NCBI GenBank assembly: GCA_949293595.1
Contig: CASFDW010000004.1
Coordinates: 1-55,193 of the forward strand
Source of the DNA: an uncultured Spirochaetales bacterium
GTDB taxonomy: Bacteria; Spirochaetota; Spirochaetia; Sphaerochaetales; Sphaerochaetaceae
Direction of reading: 5' to 3'
DNA: 55,193 bases
Below the pieces are notes generated by a model, which ran no database searches, had not been told where the DNA came from, and saw only the letters and a program-made list of their open reading frames with translations. The translations under genes were made by a program, and so were the position numbers. Shown in pieces: positions 1 to 8,450 of this stretch. How positions within the stretch are numbered: position 1 is the stretch's first letter; each line of letters starts with the position of its first letter.

Positions 1-62
1 GGAACTGGGGGCTTGCCCTTAACCAGTTTTCCATTGTCTTTGGAGATAGGGTTAAGCTATGA
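1..62 (+). CDS. C-terminal end of an unidentified protein (partial)
   Basis: An open frame enters from the left edge and reads NWGLALNQFSIVFGDRVKL before a TGA stop. Its last bases overlap the next ATG in an ATGA arrangement, the usual sign of translational coupling. That overlap, and the protein-like sequence, are the only reasons to call it coding. Nineteen residues are too few to name a family. It would belong to an operon with the tiny ORF that follows. Confidence 0.35.
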   Translation, partial: NWGLALNQFSIVFGDRVKL

Positions 63-184
63 ATGAGAATTTCAATTACACAGAATTCTTGACAAGCCCT
101 ATAAAACTATGGAGAAATGAAGAAGGAATTACAGTGATGGGATTAAAGGAATTTTTAACCAATCCCAATAGTTTGGATTTGTAA
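59..184 (+). CDS. Small hypothetical protein (41 aa), coupled to upstream gene
   Basis: This short ORF starts at the ATG of an ATGA overlap with the preceding gene, with AGGG seven bases upstream as a plausible ribosome binding site. The product (MNENFNYTEF... to ...NPNSLDL) has no signal peptide or membrane segment and I do not recognise it. It could be a genuine small protein, or the decayed N-terminus of a longer gene, since it stops just before the convergent YdeI-like gene. The overlap and SD support translation; the function is unknown. Confidence 0.35.
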   Translation: MNENFNYTEFLTSPIKLWRNEEGITVMGLKEFLTNPNSLDL

Positions 185-236
185 TTTCGGTCAACCCCTA
201 CATGGGAACCAATTTTAATCTTAGTCATTTTTTCTC

Positions 237-821
237 CTATTCCTCTTCATCGTGCAACAGTCGGCCATTATCATTCCATTCTCCAAACATAATGCCAGCT
301 CTGGTATTAGCAATAAATTTTTCGAGCCTACTTGCAAAAAGCTCGGGCTGTTTCTTTTTAATCTGAATCGTGTCAATTCGCACCCTTTGATACAAGGTGG
401 GAAATTTATTAAAGTTTTCCCATACAACAGGATCAGACTTTAATGCTTTCAAAATATCACTGTCGATTACAAAACCATCATCACTCATATCTGGTAAAAC
501 CGCACGACCAGCATCCGTCATCAATCCCAGCCTTTCCATTCTTCGACACCGTTCTTTATTCAATTCAGACCATAAACTTTTAGGCTTCCGTGGCGATAGT
601 TTTTGAGCCGTCAGCCCATCTGATATTTTTTTTGTTGTGCTGTCAATCCAACCAAAACACATTGCTTCTTCTACTGCATCAATATACCAGAATGTGCCAT
701 CATCTTTGGGCCTGCCTCGTTTCACAATTACCCAACATTCAGTTTCGGTTTTATAATTCTTTATCAACCATTCTCGAAGTTCTAGACGACATTTAGCGTC
801 TAACAGATTTTTCAATTCCAT
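237..821 (-). CDS. YdeI/OmpD-associated family protein
   Basis: This 194-aa soluble protein has the layout of the YdeI/OmpD-associated family. Near the start is an ELREWLIKNY segment; then comes the characteristic block EAMCFGWIDSTTKKI (about residues 51-65), followed by a basic SPRKPKSLWSELNKER stretch. The family is widespread in gut bacteria and annotated as bacteriocin-protection or stress related, but its biochemical role is not settled. The start is supported by AGAGGTG upstream of the ATG on the minus strand. It stands alone, with no co-directional partner close by. Local base composition is A+T-rich compared with arcC and recJ to the right, as for the next gene, so this edge looks accessory. 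Confidence 0.75.
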   Translation of the reverse strand: MELKNLLDAKCRLELREWLIKNYKTETECWVIVKRGRPKDDGTFWYIDAVEEAMCFGWIDSTTKKISDGLTAQKLSPRKPKSLWSELNKERCRRMERLGLMTDAGRAVLPDMSDDGFVIDSDILKALKSDPVVWENFNKFPTLYQRVRIDTIQIKKKQPELFASRLEKFIANTRAGIMFGEWNDNGRLLHDEEE

Positions 822-996
822 GATTCACCTCTTGATTCTTCTTGCGATTTTAATATCTAAACTTTTCAGTTGTTCAAATACCGCTTTTGTTTCATCTTAA
901 ATTTCCGTTATCCCTATTTTTCATTATCTGTGACTCTGCCTCAATATTGTCTTTCAAAAAGTTGACAGCTTGTCCTTCTGAATAAAAAATTTATCG

Positions 997-1614
997 CTAC
1001 TTGATCAATTTGATTGCCAATTTATATACTTGATTGATTTCTTTACTATCTAATTGCCAACTGCTCAGTTCGCTTTTGATCAGCTCTGGAAATTTCTTGC
1101 TTATGTCTCTTAAAGCATTTCCCACGGACTTTCTGACATACTCGCTGGAGTCCTCTTTCAAGCCGGCCAATCGTTCAACGGCTTTTGCGGGGTTCTCTTT
1201 GAAATATGGTCTGCTTGTCCAAATCCGCAGACCTTCTGTAACTGCCCTTCTGGTATTAGGATTACTGCTTTTCATCCATTCATCAATCGTCAAAAGGGCA
1301 TTCCGGTATCCTTTCTTTCTGCAGAACTCATCGAAGGATTTGGCTAATATCTCCTGTACTCTCCAGTCATCATCCTTTGAAACCTCATCTTTCATGAATG
1401 CCAAGATGTCCTCGTCCTCAGACAGGTACCCAAAAAGGAATACGGCATACATTCTTACTTGATATACTGCAGACCCATATGCCTGAAACGCCAATTTCTT
1501 TACAGATTCACGATCATGGGCCTTATAATCGTTCAAGGCTCTTTTTTCCTCAATCTTGAATCCGTTTTCCATGAAAGAAAAGTCATGCTCCAAACTCTTG
1601 ATATATTCATTCAT
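997..1614 (-). CDS. HEAT-repeat protein, DNA alkylation repair (AlkD-like)
   Basis: The 205-aa product is almost entirely helical, with repeated pairs such as VYQVRMYAVFLFGYL, DDDWRVQEILAKSFDEF, NPNTRRAVTEGLRIW and SSEYVRKSVGNALRDIS. This is the HEAT-like pattern of the AlkC/AlkD DNA glycosylase superfamily. AlkD proteins remove N3- and N7-alkylpurines; this copy is close to the usual length, but the catalytic Asp cannot be placed with certainty, so the activity is inferred. The frame stays open upstream to TTG and GTG codons, but a TGATATAAT extended -10 box ends at 1647 and would put those codons before the transcript starts. The ATG at 1614, with AGGACG upstream, is therefore the better start. 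Confidence 0.65.
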   Translation of the reverse strand: MNEYIKSLEHDFSFMENGFKIEEKRALNDYKAHDRESVKKLAFQAYGSAVYQVRMYAVFLFGYLSEDEDILAFMKDEVSKDDDWRVQEILAKSFDEFCRKKGYRNALLTIDEWMKSSNPNTRRAVTEGLRIWTSRPYFKENPAKAVERLAGLKEDSSEYVRKSVGNALRDISKKFPELIKSELSSWQLDSKEINQVYKLAIKLIK

Positions 1615-1646
1615 ATGAATTGTTTTCGTCCTATGCCGGGCCACCA

Positions 1647-1655
1647 ATTATATCA
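1647..1655 (-). promoter_or_regulatory. Extended -10 promoter of the HEAT-repeat gene
   Basis: TGATATAAT on the minus strand matches an extended -10 (TGN plus TATAAT) perfectly. Transcription would start around 1640, which excludes the TTG/GTG codons at 1644-1647 and favours the ATG at 1614. Confidence 0.55.
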
Positions 1656-2010
1656 CAGGTTTTTGTGTATTCTCAAAATAAATCAGATGTCTCCTTGATT
1701 GTCATCTTCTAGCCGGATCCTTTTCGATTTTGAAAGAATCATTTCTTTTTAATATCGTCTGGGAAGATTTAAAACTCAGAGAATCCTAGAAATAACTAAT
1801 CATAATATCTTGTCTTATTGGAAATTGCACGAGGTTTCTTTGGTACGTTTTTAGCCCATTTTATGGTAAAAACAACATGTTTTTGACGTGAAACAGATAA
1901 TATGTACAAAAAGGAATCCTTACAGCATAAGGAAATAATTTTCTTAAAAATGCCAAGAATTTTGTTGCATTTTGTTGCATGTGTGATAATCTATCAGCGA
2001 GGAGAAAGTG
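1656..2010. other. Intergenic stretch with a repeated 10-mer and the arcC promoter
   Basis: No credible gene is seen here; the short frames are A+T-rich noise. The right end holds two tandem copies of TTTGTTGCAT (1961-1980) that overlap the proposed arcC -35 region. They could be a regulator site or chance. Confidence 0.5.
1962..1990 (+). promoter_or_regulatory. Promoter of arcC
   Basis: TTGTTG and GATAAT are separated by 17 bases and lie just ahead of a GGAG ribosome binding site. The -35 sits inside a tandem repeat of TTTGTTGCAT, so a regulator could act here. Confidence 0.5.
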
Positions 2011-2955
2011 ATGGACAGCAAACTTATCGTTATCGCAATCGGAGGCAATTCCCTTATCGAGGACAGCAAGCATGTAACCGTATCCGCACAATATGATGCG
2101 GCCAGAAAGACTGCGGCCCACATAGCAAAACTTGTTGAGGCCGGACACAAGGTCGTCATAGCACATGGAAACGGCCCGCAGGTGGGGTACATACTTTTGA
2201 GGAGCGAGTATGCGAGGAAGATACTCCACACGGTTCCTCTGGATTCCTGCGTCGCGGACACGCAGGGGGCCATAGGCTACCAGTTGCAGAGGGCCTTGGA
2301 CAACGAGTTCAGAAAGGCCGGGCTCGACCAGCCGGTTGCGACGATCGTGACACAGGTCGAGGTGTCCGATTCGGACACGTCCTTTTCCCATCCCACGAAG
2401 CCAATAGGTTCATTCATGAGCGAGGAGGATGCCAGATACCATGCCGAGAACGACGGCTGGTCCGTTGTCGAGGATTCGGGGCGTGGATGGAGAAGGGTGG
2501 TTGCTTCCCCCAAGCCGAAATCGATAGTCGAGCTTGAGACCATAAGGAGGCTGCTGGAAGCCGGAGTAATAGTCATTGCCGCAGGCGGCGGTGGCATTCC
2601 TGTCGTTTATGACGGGGACGGCATGCTTCAGGGACGTGAGGCGGTCATCGACAAGGATCTTGCAGCTGCAATCCTTGCAAAGAGCCTTAAAGCTGATCTT
2701 TTTGTCATTTCCACAGCGGTGAGCAAGGTATGTCTGAATTATAACAAGAGCAATCAGAAGAATCTCGACAGCATGACCGTCAAGGAAGCCGAGCAGTATA
2801 TGGCGGAGGGGCATTTCGCACCAGGGTCCATGCTCCCCAAGATCCAGGCGATAGTGGATTTTGTCAAAAGTACCGGCTGCGAGGGGCTCATAACAGATCC
2901 CGAGCATCTTTATTCATCCCTTTACGGTTCCGATGGCACGAGAGTGACCATTTGA
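2011..2955 (+). CDS. arcC: Carbamate kinase
   Basis: Carbamate kinase transfers the phosphate of carbamoyl phosphate to ADP, giving ATP, ammonia and CO2. It is normally the last step of the arginine deiminase pathway or of purine/allantoin degradation. The 314-aa product shows the amino-acid-kinase fold from end to end: AIGGNSL near the N-terminus, the VIAHGNGPQVG substrate loop, the VVASPKPKSIVE segment typical of carbamate kinases, AAGGGGIPV, and a C-terminal LITDPEHL. GGAG six bases before the ATG at 2011 fixes the start; a GTG one codon upstream is too close. No arcA or arcB lies beside it, so the carbamoyl phosphate source is elsewhere. Its 3' end overlaps the convergent DUF4105 gene by 68 bases. 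Confidence 0.95.
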   Translation: MDSKLIVIAIGGNSLIEDSKHVTVSAQYDAARKTAAHIAKLVEAGHKVVIAHGNGPQVGYILLRSEYARKILHTVPLDSCVADTQGAIGYQLQRALDNEFRKAGLDQPVATIVTQVEVSDSDTSFSHPTKPIGSFMSEEDARYHAENDGWSVVEDSGRGWRRVVASPKPKSIVELETIRRLLEAGVIVIAAGGGGIPVVYDGDGMLQGREAVIDKDLAAAILAKSLKADLFVISTAVSKVCLNYNKSNQKNLDSMTVKEAEQYMAEGHFAPGSMLPKIQAIVDFVKSTGCEGLITDPEHLYSSLYGSDGTRVTI

Positions 2956-4159
2956 CGGCATAGGGGATGTAGACTGATGCCATGATCATGTAGAAGGCCA
3001 GGTTCTCCTGGATGAAAACCATCGGGAACAGGCCTTTCAGGATCAGTGCGCAGATCATGACCGAAAGAAAGAGGAGGGCCAGCCTTCCTCTTTTTTTGCA
3101 GCTTCTTCCTGCAAGCGATTCTACGAAAAACACGACCAGAGCCGGATTTATGAAGAGGATGTTCGCATTCATGTATGTCACGTCGTGGTCGGTGAACAGC
3201 ATCATGAAAAGCAGCACGGCCGAGAGTATCGTCATGAAAAGGAAGAATGCGGCCATGAGGATGTCGCAAATCCTGCCCGCCAGCCGGTTTTTGGAAAAGG
3301 CCGAGACCGACGACAGGAGAAGCAGCAACAGGGACAGCAGGGCGGCTTTTGCAAAAAAAGGCATGCCTGCGTACTTTGTCCTATATGCGTCCGTCATCAG
3401 GACCGTGCTCTCCGTGCCTTGGTATCGGTTCACCGCCGTCTCGAGCACCTCCGGCAGGTACATCGCCTGGTAAAGATTCATCGGCTTGTCGACATACGGA
3501 CCTTCAAGATAGTTTATGACAAAGGAGAAGAACAGGTCCTTGTCAAGATATGCCGATGCCGATTCCCTCTTGGTCCATCCGGTCTGGATGGCCTCCGCCC
3601 ATGCCCTGAATTCCCCGTCCGTGGCTGCGTTGATGATATCGCGCACGCGGGTGGCGCAGTTGTCGTCGTAGTAATGGTACAAATAAGTCCTGTTGTCCTC
3701 TCTGATGTTGTAGTTCAGAAAATTGATTATTCCTTCCTTCTGCGCGTCATCAAGCTCCAATGCCACCTCTCTGACCGTCCTGCCCTCATTCTCGAACTCC
3801 GCCATCCGGTGGAATGAGGGGGAGGCCGAAACCATGTAATAGAGACGTCCGAAGGCGAAGTCAAGATAGAAGCCGTCGTCGAACGAGAAGTAGCCGTAAT
3901 CGAAGAAAACGTCGTCGCCCGCCGGATCCTCCACCTCGAGGCTGGAGTGTCCGAAATACGTGTATACCTCGTCCCCCGTGTCTATGGTCACGAGGTGGAC
4001 CGTGTATCCGCCGAGATCGTTCTTTCCGCTCTTGAAGTCGAATTCAAGCAGGTTCTCTTCCGATGGAAATGGATTCTCGAGCCTCTCTTGCGAGAAGGAT
4101 GCGGCGAATATTGTTCCCGTCGAAAGAAGAATCAGAAGTATGGAAAAGAGTTTTCTCAT
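2888..4159 (-). CDS. DUF4105 (Lnb N-terminal periplasmic domain) membrane protein
   Basis: The 423-aa product starts with a signal peptide (MRKLFSILLILLSTGTIFA). A periplasmic DUF4105/Lnb-type domain follows, with VHLVTIDTGDEVYTYFGHSSL, FDYGYFSFD and the diagnostic YYDDNCATRVRDII, which carries the single conserved Cys. The last 170 residues form about five membrane helices. Related proteins occur in Bacteroidota and spirochaetes; their role is unknown, though some resemble N-terminal regions of lacto-N-biosidases. The frame could start 19 codons earlier, but the signal peptide and a -10-like TATAGT six bases before the ATG at 4159 argue for this start on a leaderless mRNA. Its 3' end runs 68 bases into arcC on the other strand. 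Confidence 0.8.
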   Translation of the reverse strand: MRKLFSILLILLSTGTIFAASFSQERLENPFPSEENLLEFDFKSGKNDLGGYTVHLVTIDTGDEVYTYFGHSSLEVEDPAGDDVFFDYGYFSFDDGFYLDFAFGRLYYMVSASPSFHRMAEFENEGRTVREVALELDDAQKEGIINFLNYNIREDNRTYLYHYYDDNCATRVRDIINAATDGEFRAWAEAIQTGWTKRESASAYLDKDLFFSFVINYLEGPYVDKPMNLYQAMYLPEVLETAVNRYQGTESTVLMTDAYRTKYAGMPFFAKAALLSLLLLLLSSVSAFSKNRLAGRICDILMAAFFLFMTILSAVLLFMMLFTDHDVTYMNANILFINPALVVFFVESLAGRSCKKRGRLALLFLSVMICALILKGLFPMVFIQENLAFYMIMASVYIPYAVKWSLSCHRNRKGMNKDARDLL

Positions 4160-4209
4160 GCCATAACTATATCCGTTTGATCCGTTAATTTCCACTCCGC
4201 CGTTGTTTA

Positions 4210-4239
4210 TTGACACCTTGTGCCGCAGCTTTGTATCTT
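4210..4239 (+). promoter_or_regulatory. Promoter of recO, placing the start at the ATG
   Basis: TTGACA and TATCTT are 18 bases apart, and the ATG of recO begins only six bases after the -10. There is no SD, so the transcript is predicted to be leaderless. Confidence 0.55.
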
Positions 4240-4245
4240 AAAACC

Positions 4246-4986
4246 ATGGAACGGGATATAAAGAGCCTGGCGGTTGTGGTAAGAAGTGGTAAAAAAGGGG
4301 AAAGGGACAGGATGCTGACTCTTTTCTCGCCGTCCATGGGGCTTTTGGATGCGACTGTGTACGGTGCGCAGAAAAGTGCCAAGGCGCTTCAGGTCCCACT
4401 TTACAGCGAAGGAAGCTTTTCAATCTACCACATGGGCGGGCCTGGCAGGTATTCGCTCAAGGATGCCGACATCATAGCCGACAGGCATGCCATTCTCGAG
4501 GATATCGACCTTTCCGTGGCGGCATCCCTGTTTTCCGAGCTGGTGATGCTTGCAAAAAACACGGATGCGGAGCTGTACAGACTGTATGTGGATTCGCTCG
4601 ACGAGCTTTCCTTTGGCATGGGGTACAAGAGGGTCGTCATAGCGTTCGTCATCCATTTTCTGAATATTTTCGGCATTCTGGGAGGCTTTGACTTCTGTCC
4701 GGTATGTCAAAGGGACTATCAGGAGGACGAGGTTCTGGGCTATAATTCCAAGGACGGGGTTGTCTGCTGCCAGGCATGCGATGATTTCTCCCGTGCCCTC
4801 ATACTTCCTCCTAACGCAAGGAGGTTTCTGGCCAGGACTTCGGAGCTTCCCGTACATGACGCCATGCTGTTAAACATCAGCACGGAACAGACGGATAGGG
4901 TTTTCAGCTATGTTTTGCGCCTGCTGAGGACTGTTTTCCCCTCGAGGATAAGAACTCTCGAGGCGGGGCTTTGGAATTTTGTATAG
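4246..4986 (+). CDS. recO: DNA repair protein RecO
   Basis: RecO loads RecA on SSB-coated single strands in the RecFOR pathway. The 246-aa product has the usual length and order. An N-terminal OB fold contains VVVRSGKKGERDRMLTLFSP and GLLDATVYGA; a helical middle follows; then a zinc-finger-like pair of cysteine motifs (CPVC and CCQAC, about residues 150-180). The ATG at 4246 matches the family N-terminus; the twelve codons before it lie across the promoter. It is followed 15 bases later by recJ, so two recombination functions are probably cotranscribed. Confidence 0.93.
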   Translation: MERDIKSLAVVVRSGKKGERDRMLTLFSPSMGLLDATVYGAQKSAKALQVPLYSEGSFSIYHMGGPGRYSLKDADIIADRHAILEDIDLSVAASLFSELVMLAKNTDAELYRLYVDSLDELSFGMGYKRVVIAFVIHFLNIFGILGGFDFCPVCQRDYQEDEVLGYNSKDGVVCCQACDDFSRALILPPNARRFLARTSELPVHDAMLLNISTEQTDRVFSYVLRLLRTVFPSRIRTLEAGLWNFV

Positions 4987-5001
4987 TAAGGAACTGAACA
5001 T

Positions 5002-7119
5002 ATGAGACACCAGTTGAGACCTACGGACGCCGACAGGGCGCGCCGTATCGCGGGGGATTTCTCCCTCGACCTGCTGACGGCCACTGTATTGGAGCGCCGT
5101 GGGTTCAGAAGCAGGGAAGAGCTGAAATACTTTTTCGAGCAGGACATGATATACCAGCATTCGCCGTTCCTGTTCGAGGATTCGTTCACCGTAGTGGAGC
5201 GGATCAACGCCGCCATCGAGGAGGGGGAGCGGATACTGGTCTTTGGTGACAGGGATACGGACGGGATAACCGCCACCGCCATCATGGTCAAGGAGCTGAG
5301 GCGTCTTGGCGCCACCGATGTATCGTACAGGTTGCCCATGGATGACGAACCATATGGCCTGACCATGGCGCTTGTGGACGAGGTGGTCTCAAAGGGATAT
5401 ACGCTTTTAATAACGGTGGACAATGGGATAAGCGCCATCAAGGAGATTGCCAGACTGGAGGAGGAGGGGGTCGACGTCATCGTTCTTGACCACCATATTG
5501 CCGGGGATGAGTTTCCTCCCGCCCTCGCCATCCTTGATCCCAAGATCGAGGGGTCCGGATATCCTTTCTCCGGCCTGGCCGGCTGCATGGTGGCATTCAA
5601 GGCCTGCTATGCGCTCAGGTTTTCCCGGACACCGCTTTATCAGAGCCGGTGCATATTGCTCCACGCCACTCTCGGCAACGACACTGTGCGTATCAATGCC
5701 GTCAAACTTGAGAATTGCCTCGAAACGGACAGGATGACGGAGGAGGTGACCATCGGTCTCTTCGATGCGGACGGAAGCAGGATATTGAAGTTCCTCGACT
5801 GCAACCAGCCGATCTTCGTCCTTGATTCCTCCGTCGAGCTGAAGATGCTGAACAAGGCTTTCTCCAATACGGTCGACATCTCATTGATCGATTTGAGAGC
5901 CGAGATGGAGAAGGTCATGCCCGCCGTGCGTGGGCGCACATTGTTCGATCTCTCCCTCATCTCGAAGGCACCGGTGTACGAAACGGGGGACAGGGAGATC
6001 GAAACGCTTGTCTCCCTTTTCAGAAGCTTTTCCATCTACAGGCAGAAGGAGCTGTTCGAGGGGATCGACGAGCTTATCTGCCTGGCCGCAATAGGTACGG
6101 TGGCCGATCTGATGCCGCTCAGGGACGAGAACAGGCTCTTTGTGAAAATGGGACTAAGAAGGCTGGAGCGCAATCCTGTCGACAATCTCAGATACCTTCT
6201 TTCCCGTCTCGAGCTCGGCTCGAGGAAGCTTTCCGCCAAGGATATTTCATTCTCGCTTGCCCCTGTGATCAATTCCTCCGGCCGCATGGGCCGCCCGGAT
6301 GTCGCTCTTGAATTCTTCCTTTCATCGGATCCTATACGGATTGCGGAGCTTGGCGAGGCTTTGCTGGAGATGAACCGGAAAAGGCAGAGGAGTACCGAGG
6401 ATGCCTTGGACAAGGTGAGGGATGAGGCATCGGCGTCTCTTTCCTTCTTTTTGGACAGGATGATCATGATCGAGGGCGGGGTGCCCCGTGGCCTGACCGG
6501 GTCCATCGCATCCAGGTTCCTATCCGAGTTCAAGAAACCCGTGCTTGTGCTTGCAGGCATGGACGACGGGAGGATAAGTGCCAGCATGAGGACTGCAAAG
6601 GGGTTCGACGCCAGGGCCTTCCTTGATAATTTCTCGCATCTCTTCCAGGATTTCGGGGGGCATAGCTGTGCCGCCGGATTCTCGATGGATGCCGCCAATC
6701 TCGATCGCTTCAAGGCCGAGCTCACTGCGTTCGTGCTTTCTGCCGATTCCGACCTCTCGACCCCCTGCGAGGACATACTGGTGGATGCTGAGATCGGGGT
6801 GCAGTATTTCGATTCCAGGCTATGGAGGCTGAAGGAGGCTTTCGAACCATTCGGACAGGAGAACGAGCCCCTCAGGTTCTACAGCTCCTCCGCAGTCGTC
6901 AACGAGGTGTATCAGAACCGCAACGGAGGATCGTTCCTGCGCTGCTCCATCAGGGTCGGGGACGACATTTATCCTGCCGTATGGTGGGACAACGACAAGG
7001 AGGAGGGGTATTTTGCCGCGGGAGACAGGGTCGAGATGGTTTTTACCCCCGATGTGAATTACTGGAAGGGTATGGAGAAGAAGCAGCTGGTGATCACCGC
7101 CATGGAGAAACTGGGTTGA
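5002..7119 (+). CDS. recJ: Single-stranded-DNA-specific exonuclease RecJ
   Basis: RecJ degrades single-stranded DNA 5' to 3' in recombination and mismatch repair. The 705-aa protein carries the DHH signatures: motif I as GDRDTDGIT (about residue 82), VDNG, LDHH (about 160), AIGTVADLMPL, NSSGRMG and, in the DHHA1 domain, GGHSCAAGFS. An OB-like region closes the C-terminus. Between the DHH block and AIGTVADLMPL there is an insert of about 130 residues, longer than in classical bacterial RecJ; I do not recognise it. AAGGAA before the ATG supports the start. The stop codon overlaps the -35 of the rpsU promoter. Confidence 0.95.
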   Translation: MRHQLRPTDADRARRIAGDFSLDLLTATVLERRGFRSREELKYFFEQDMIYQHSPFLFEDSFTVVERINAAIEEGERILVFGDRDTDGITATAIMVKELRRLGATDVSYRLPMDDEPYGLTMALVDEVVSKGYTLLITVDNGISAIKEIARLEEEGVDVIVLDHHIAGDEFPPALAILDPKIEGSGYPFSGLAGCMVAFKACYALRFSRTPLYQSRCILLHATLGNDTVRINAVKLENCLETDRMTEEVTIGLFDADGSRILKFLDCNQPIFVLDSSVELKMLNKAFSNTVDISLIDLRAEMEKVMPAVRGRTLFDLSLISKAPVYETGDREIETLVSLFRSFSIYRQKELFEGIDELICLAAIGTVADLMPLRDENRLFVKMGLRRLERNPVDNLRYLLSRLELGSRKLSAKDISFSLAPVINSSGRMGRPDVALEFFLSSDPIRIAELGEALLEMNRKRQRSTEDALDKVRDEASASLSFFLDRMIMIEGGVPRGLTGSIASRFLSEFKKPVLVLAGMDDGRISASMRTAKGFDARAFLDNFSHLFQDFGGHSCAAGFSMDAANLDRFKAELTAFVLSADSDLSTPCEDILVDAEIGVQYFDSRLWRLKEAFEPFGQENEPLRFYSSSAVVNEVYQNRNGGSFLRCSIRVGDDIYPAVWWDNDKEEGYFAAGDRVEMVFTPDVNYWKGMEKKQLVITAMEKLG

Positions 7120-7145
7120 CAAAAACCTCCGGTTGGCTGCATAAT
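7116..7145 (+). promoter_or_regulatory. Promoter of rpsU
   Basis: TTGACA and CATAAT are separated by 18 bases. The -35 overlaps the recJ stop codon, so rpsU can be expressed independently of recO-recJ. Confidence 0.7.
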
Positions 7146-7189
7146 ACGGGAGCTTAACCAGACTTGGATGGCAAGGAGGTGAATGGATT

Positions 7190-7399
7190 ATGGCATACGT
7201 AAGAGTGGATGACAACGAACCCTTGGAAAAATCGATCAAGCGCTTCAAGAGGATGGTCGAGAAGGAAGGCATCATCCGCGAATGGAAAAAGCGTGAATTC
7301 TATGAAAAGCCCTCCACCATCAAGAACCGCAAGAACAAGGCTCTTGCAAGAAAACAGATGAAGAAGGTCAGGAAGATGCACGCTTCCAAGGCATATTGA
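7190..7399 (+). CDS. rpsU: 30S ribosomal protein S21
   Basis: S21 sits on the platform of the small subunit and helps initiation. The 69-aa, very basic product begins [19 protein letters not shown], as in the family, and continues through [24 protein letters not shown] with a lysine/arginine-rich tail. AAGGAGG lies upstream of the ATG. The gene has its own promoter and is closed by a strong terminator, so it is effectively monocistronic. Confidence 0.97.
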   Translation: MAYVRVDDNEPLEKSIKRFKRMVEKEGIIREWKKREFYEKPSTIKNRKNKALARKQMKKVRKMHASKAY

Positions 7400-7404
7400 T
7401 CAAG

Positions 7405-7428
7405 GCACCCGGCAGGGTGCTTTTTTTT
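7405..7428 (+). terminator. Rho-independent terminator after rpsU
   Basis: GCACCC and GGGTGC form a six-pair stem around GGCA, followed directly by eight T. Confidence 0.9.
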
Positions 7429-7504
7429 GTTTCTCCTTGTATTTCCAGATATTAAAATTATTATTTCTTGATTTTGATTTATCAGTTAATTCTTTATTAA
7501 AAAT

Positions 7505-7533
7505 TTGACACATTCCTAACTATATGAGATACT
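7505..7533 (+). promoter_or_regulatory. Promoter of the serine operon
   Basis: A consensus TTGACA is followed after 17 bases by GATACT. An AAAGGAGA ribosome binding site and the serA ATG follow about 30 bases downstream. Confidence 0.7.
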
Positions 7534-7562
7534 TTTCTTAGAAAAGAAAAAGGAGATTTGCC

Positions 7563-8450
7563 ATGCTGATTCTGATTTCTGATGCATTTGATAAGAGTCT
7601 TCCCGACAAACTGAAGGTTTTCGGAGAAGTGACCGATGATACCTCACGCCTTGCGGAAGCCGATGTGGTGCTTGTGAGAAGCAAGACGAAATGTACCAAG
7701 GACTACATAGATCAGGCGAAAAACCTGAAGCTCATCATCCGTGGCGGGGTGGGTATGGACAACATAGACAAGAAGTACTGCGAGGAAAAGGGCATAATAG
7801 CCGTAAACACCCCGAAGTCGAGTGCCATTGCTGTCGCAGAGCTCGCATTCGCATTGATGCTCAGTGTTCCCAACAACCTCGTTTATTACGATGTGACGAT
7901 GAAGAAGGGTGAATGGAACAAGAAGACCAAGAGGAGCGAGCTTTATGGGAAGACCCTGGCTCTGCTTGGAATCGGAAACATCGCATCCAAGGTGGCTGAA
8001 AGGGCCCGTGCGTTCGGGATGAACGTCGTTGCTTATGACAAATACGTCTCCTCGTCCCCTGTGGCCACCATGGTTCCGACGGTGGAGGATGCCGTAAAGG
8101 GTGCCGACTACATCTCCCTGCATCTTCCGCTGACAGAGGAGACGGAGAAGATCATCTGCTCGTCACTGATCGACAAGATGGAGAAGAAGCCCGTGATCAT
8201 CAACACGGGACGCGGAAAGTGTGTGGACGAAAACGACATGGCACAGGCGCTTCAGGATGGCAGGATCTCGTGGTTCTGCACCGATGTCTATTCATCCGAG
8301 CCTCCTGCCGGGGACAATCCGCTCTTCGGCTGTTCGAATGTCACGTTCACACCGCATGTCGGAGCGAACAGCGTCGAAAACCTGTTGAGGATCGGACAGG
8401 AGGTCTATGATACGATCGACAAGCTTATCAAGGAGGGAAAGCTGAAATGA
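7563..8450 (+). CDS. serA: D-3-phosphoglycerate dehydrogenase (short type)
   Basis: This is the first step of serine synthesis: 3-phosphoglycerate is oxidised to phosphohydroxypyruvate with NAD. The 295-aa protein is a D-2-hydroxyacid dehydrogenase with the Rossmann motif GIGNIASKVAERARAFG, followed by Asp in VAYD that favours NAD. Catalytic Arg lies in NTGRGK, Glu in YSSEPP and His in TPHVGANS. It lacks the C-terminal ACT domain that gives serine feedback in E. coli SerA, so feedback must work differently or be absent. A strong AAAGGAG supports the start. It overlaps serC by the ATGA tetranucleotide, which with the pathway context supports SerA over a generic hydroxyacid dehydrogenase. Confidence 0.9.
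   Translation: MLILISDAFDKSLPDKLKVFGEVTDDTSRLAEADVVLVRSKTKCTKDYIDQAKNLKLIIRGGVGMDNIDKKYCEEKGIIAVNTPKSSAIAVAELAFALMLSVPNNLVYYDVTMKKGEWNKKTKRSELYGKTLALLGIGNIASKVAERARAFGMNVVAYDKYVSSSPVATMVPTVEDAVKGADYISLHLPLTEETEKIICSSLIDKMEKKPVIINTGRGKCVDENDMAQALQDGRISWFCTDVYSSEPPAGDNPLFGCSNVTFTPHVGANSVENLLRIGQEVYDTIDKLIKEGKLK

Noticed and set aside
5407..7275. Several minus-strand frames opposite recJ
   Set aside because: They are fragmentary, overlap one another and lack motifs, whereas recJ is complete.
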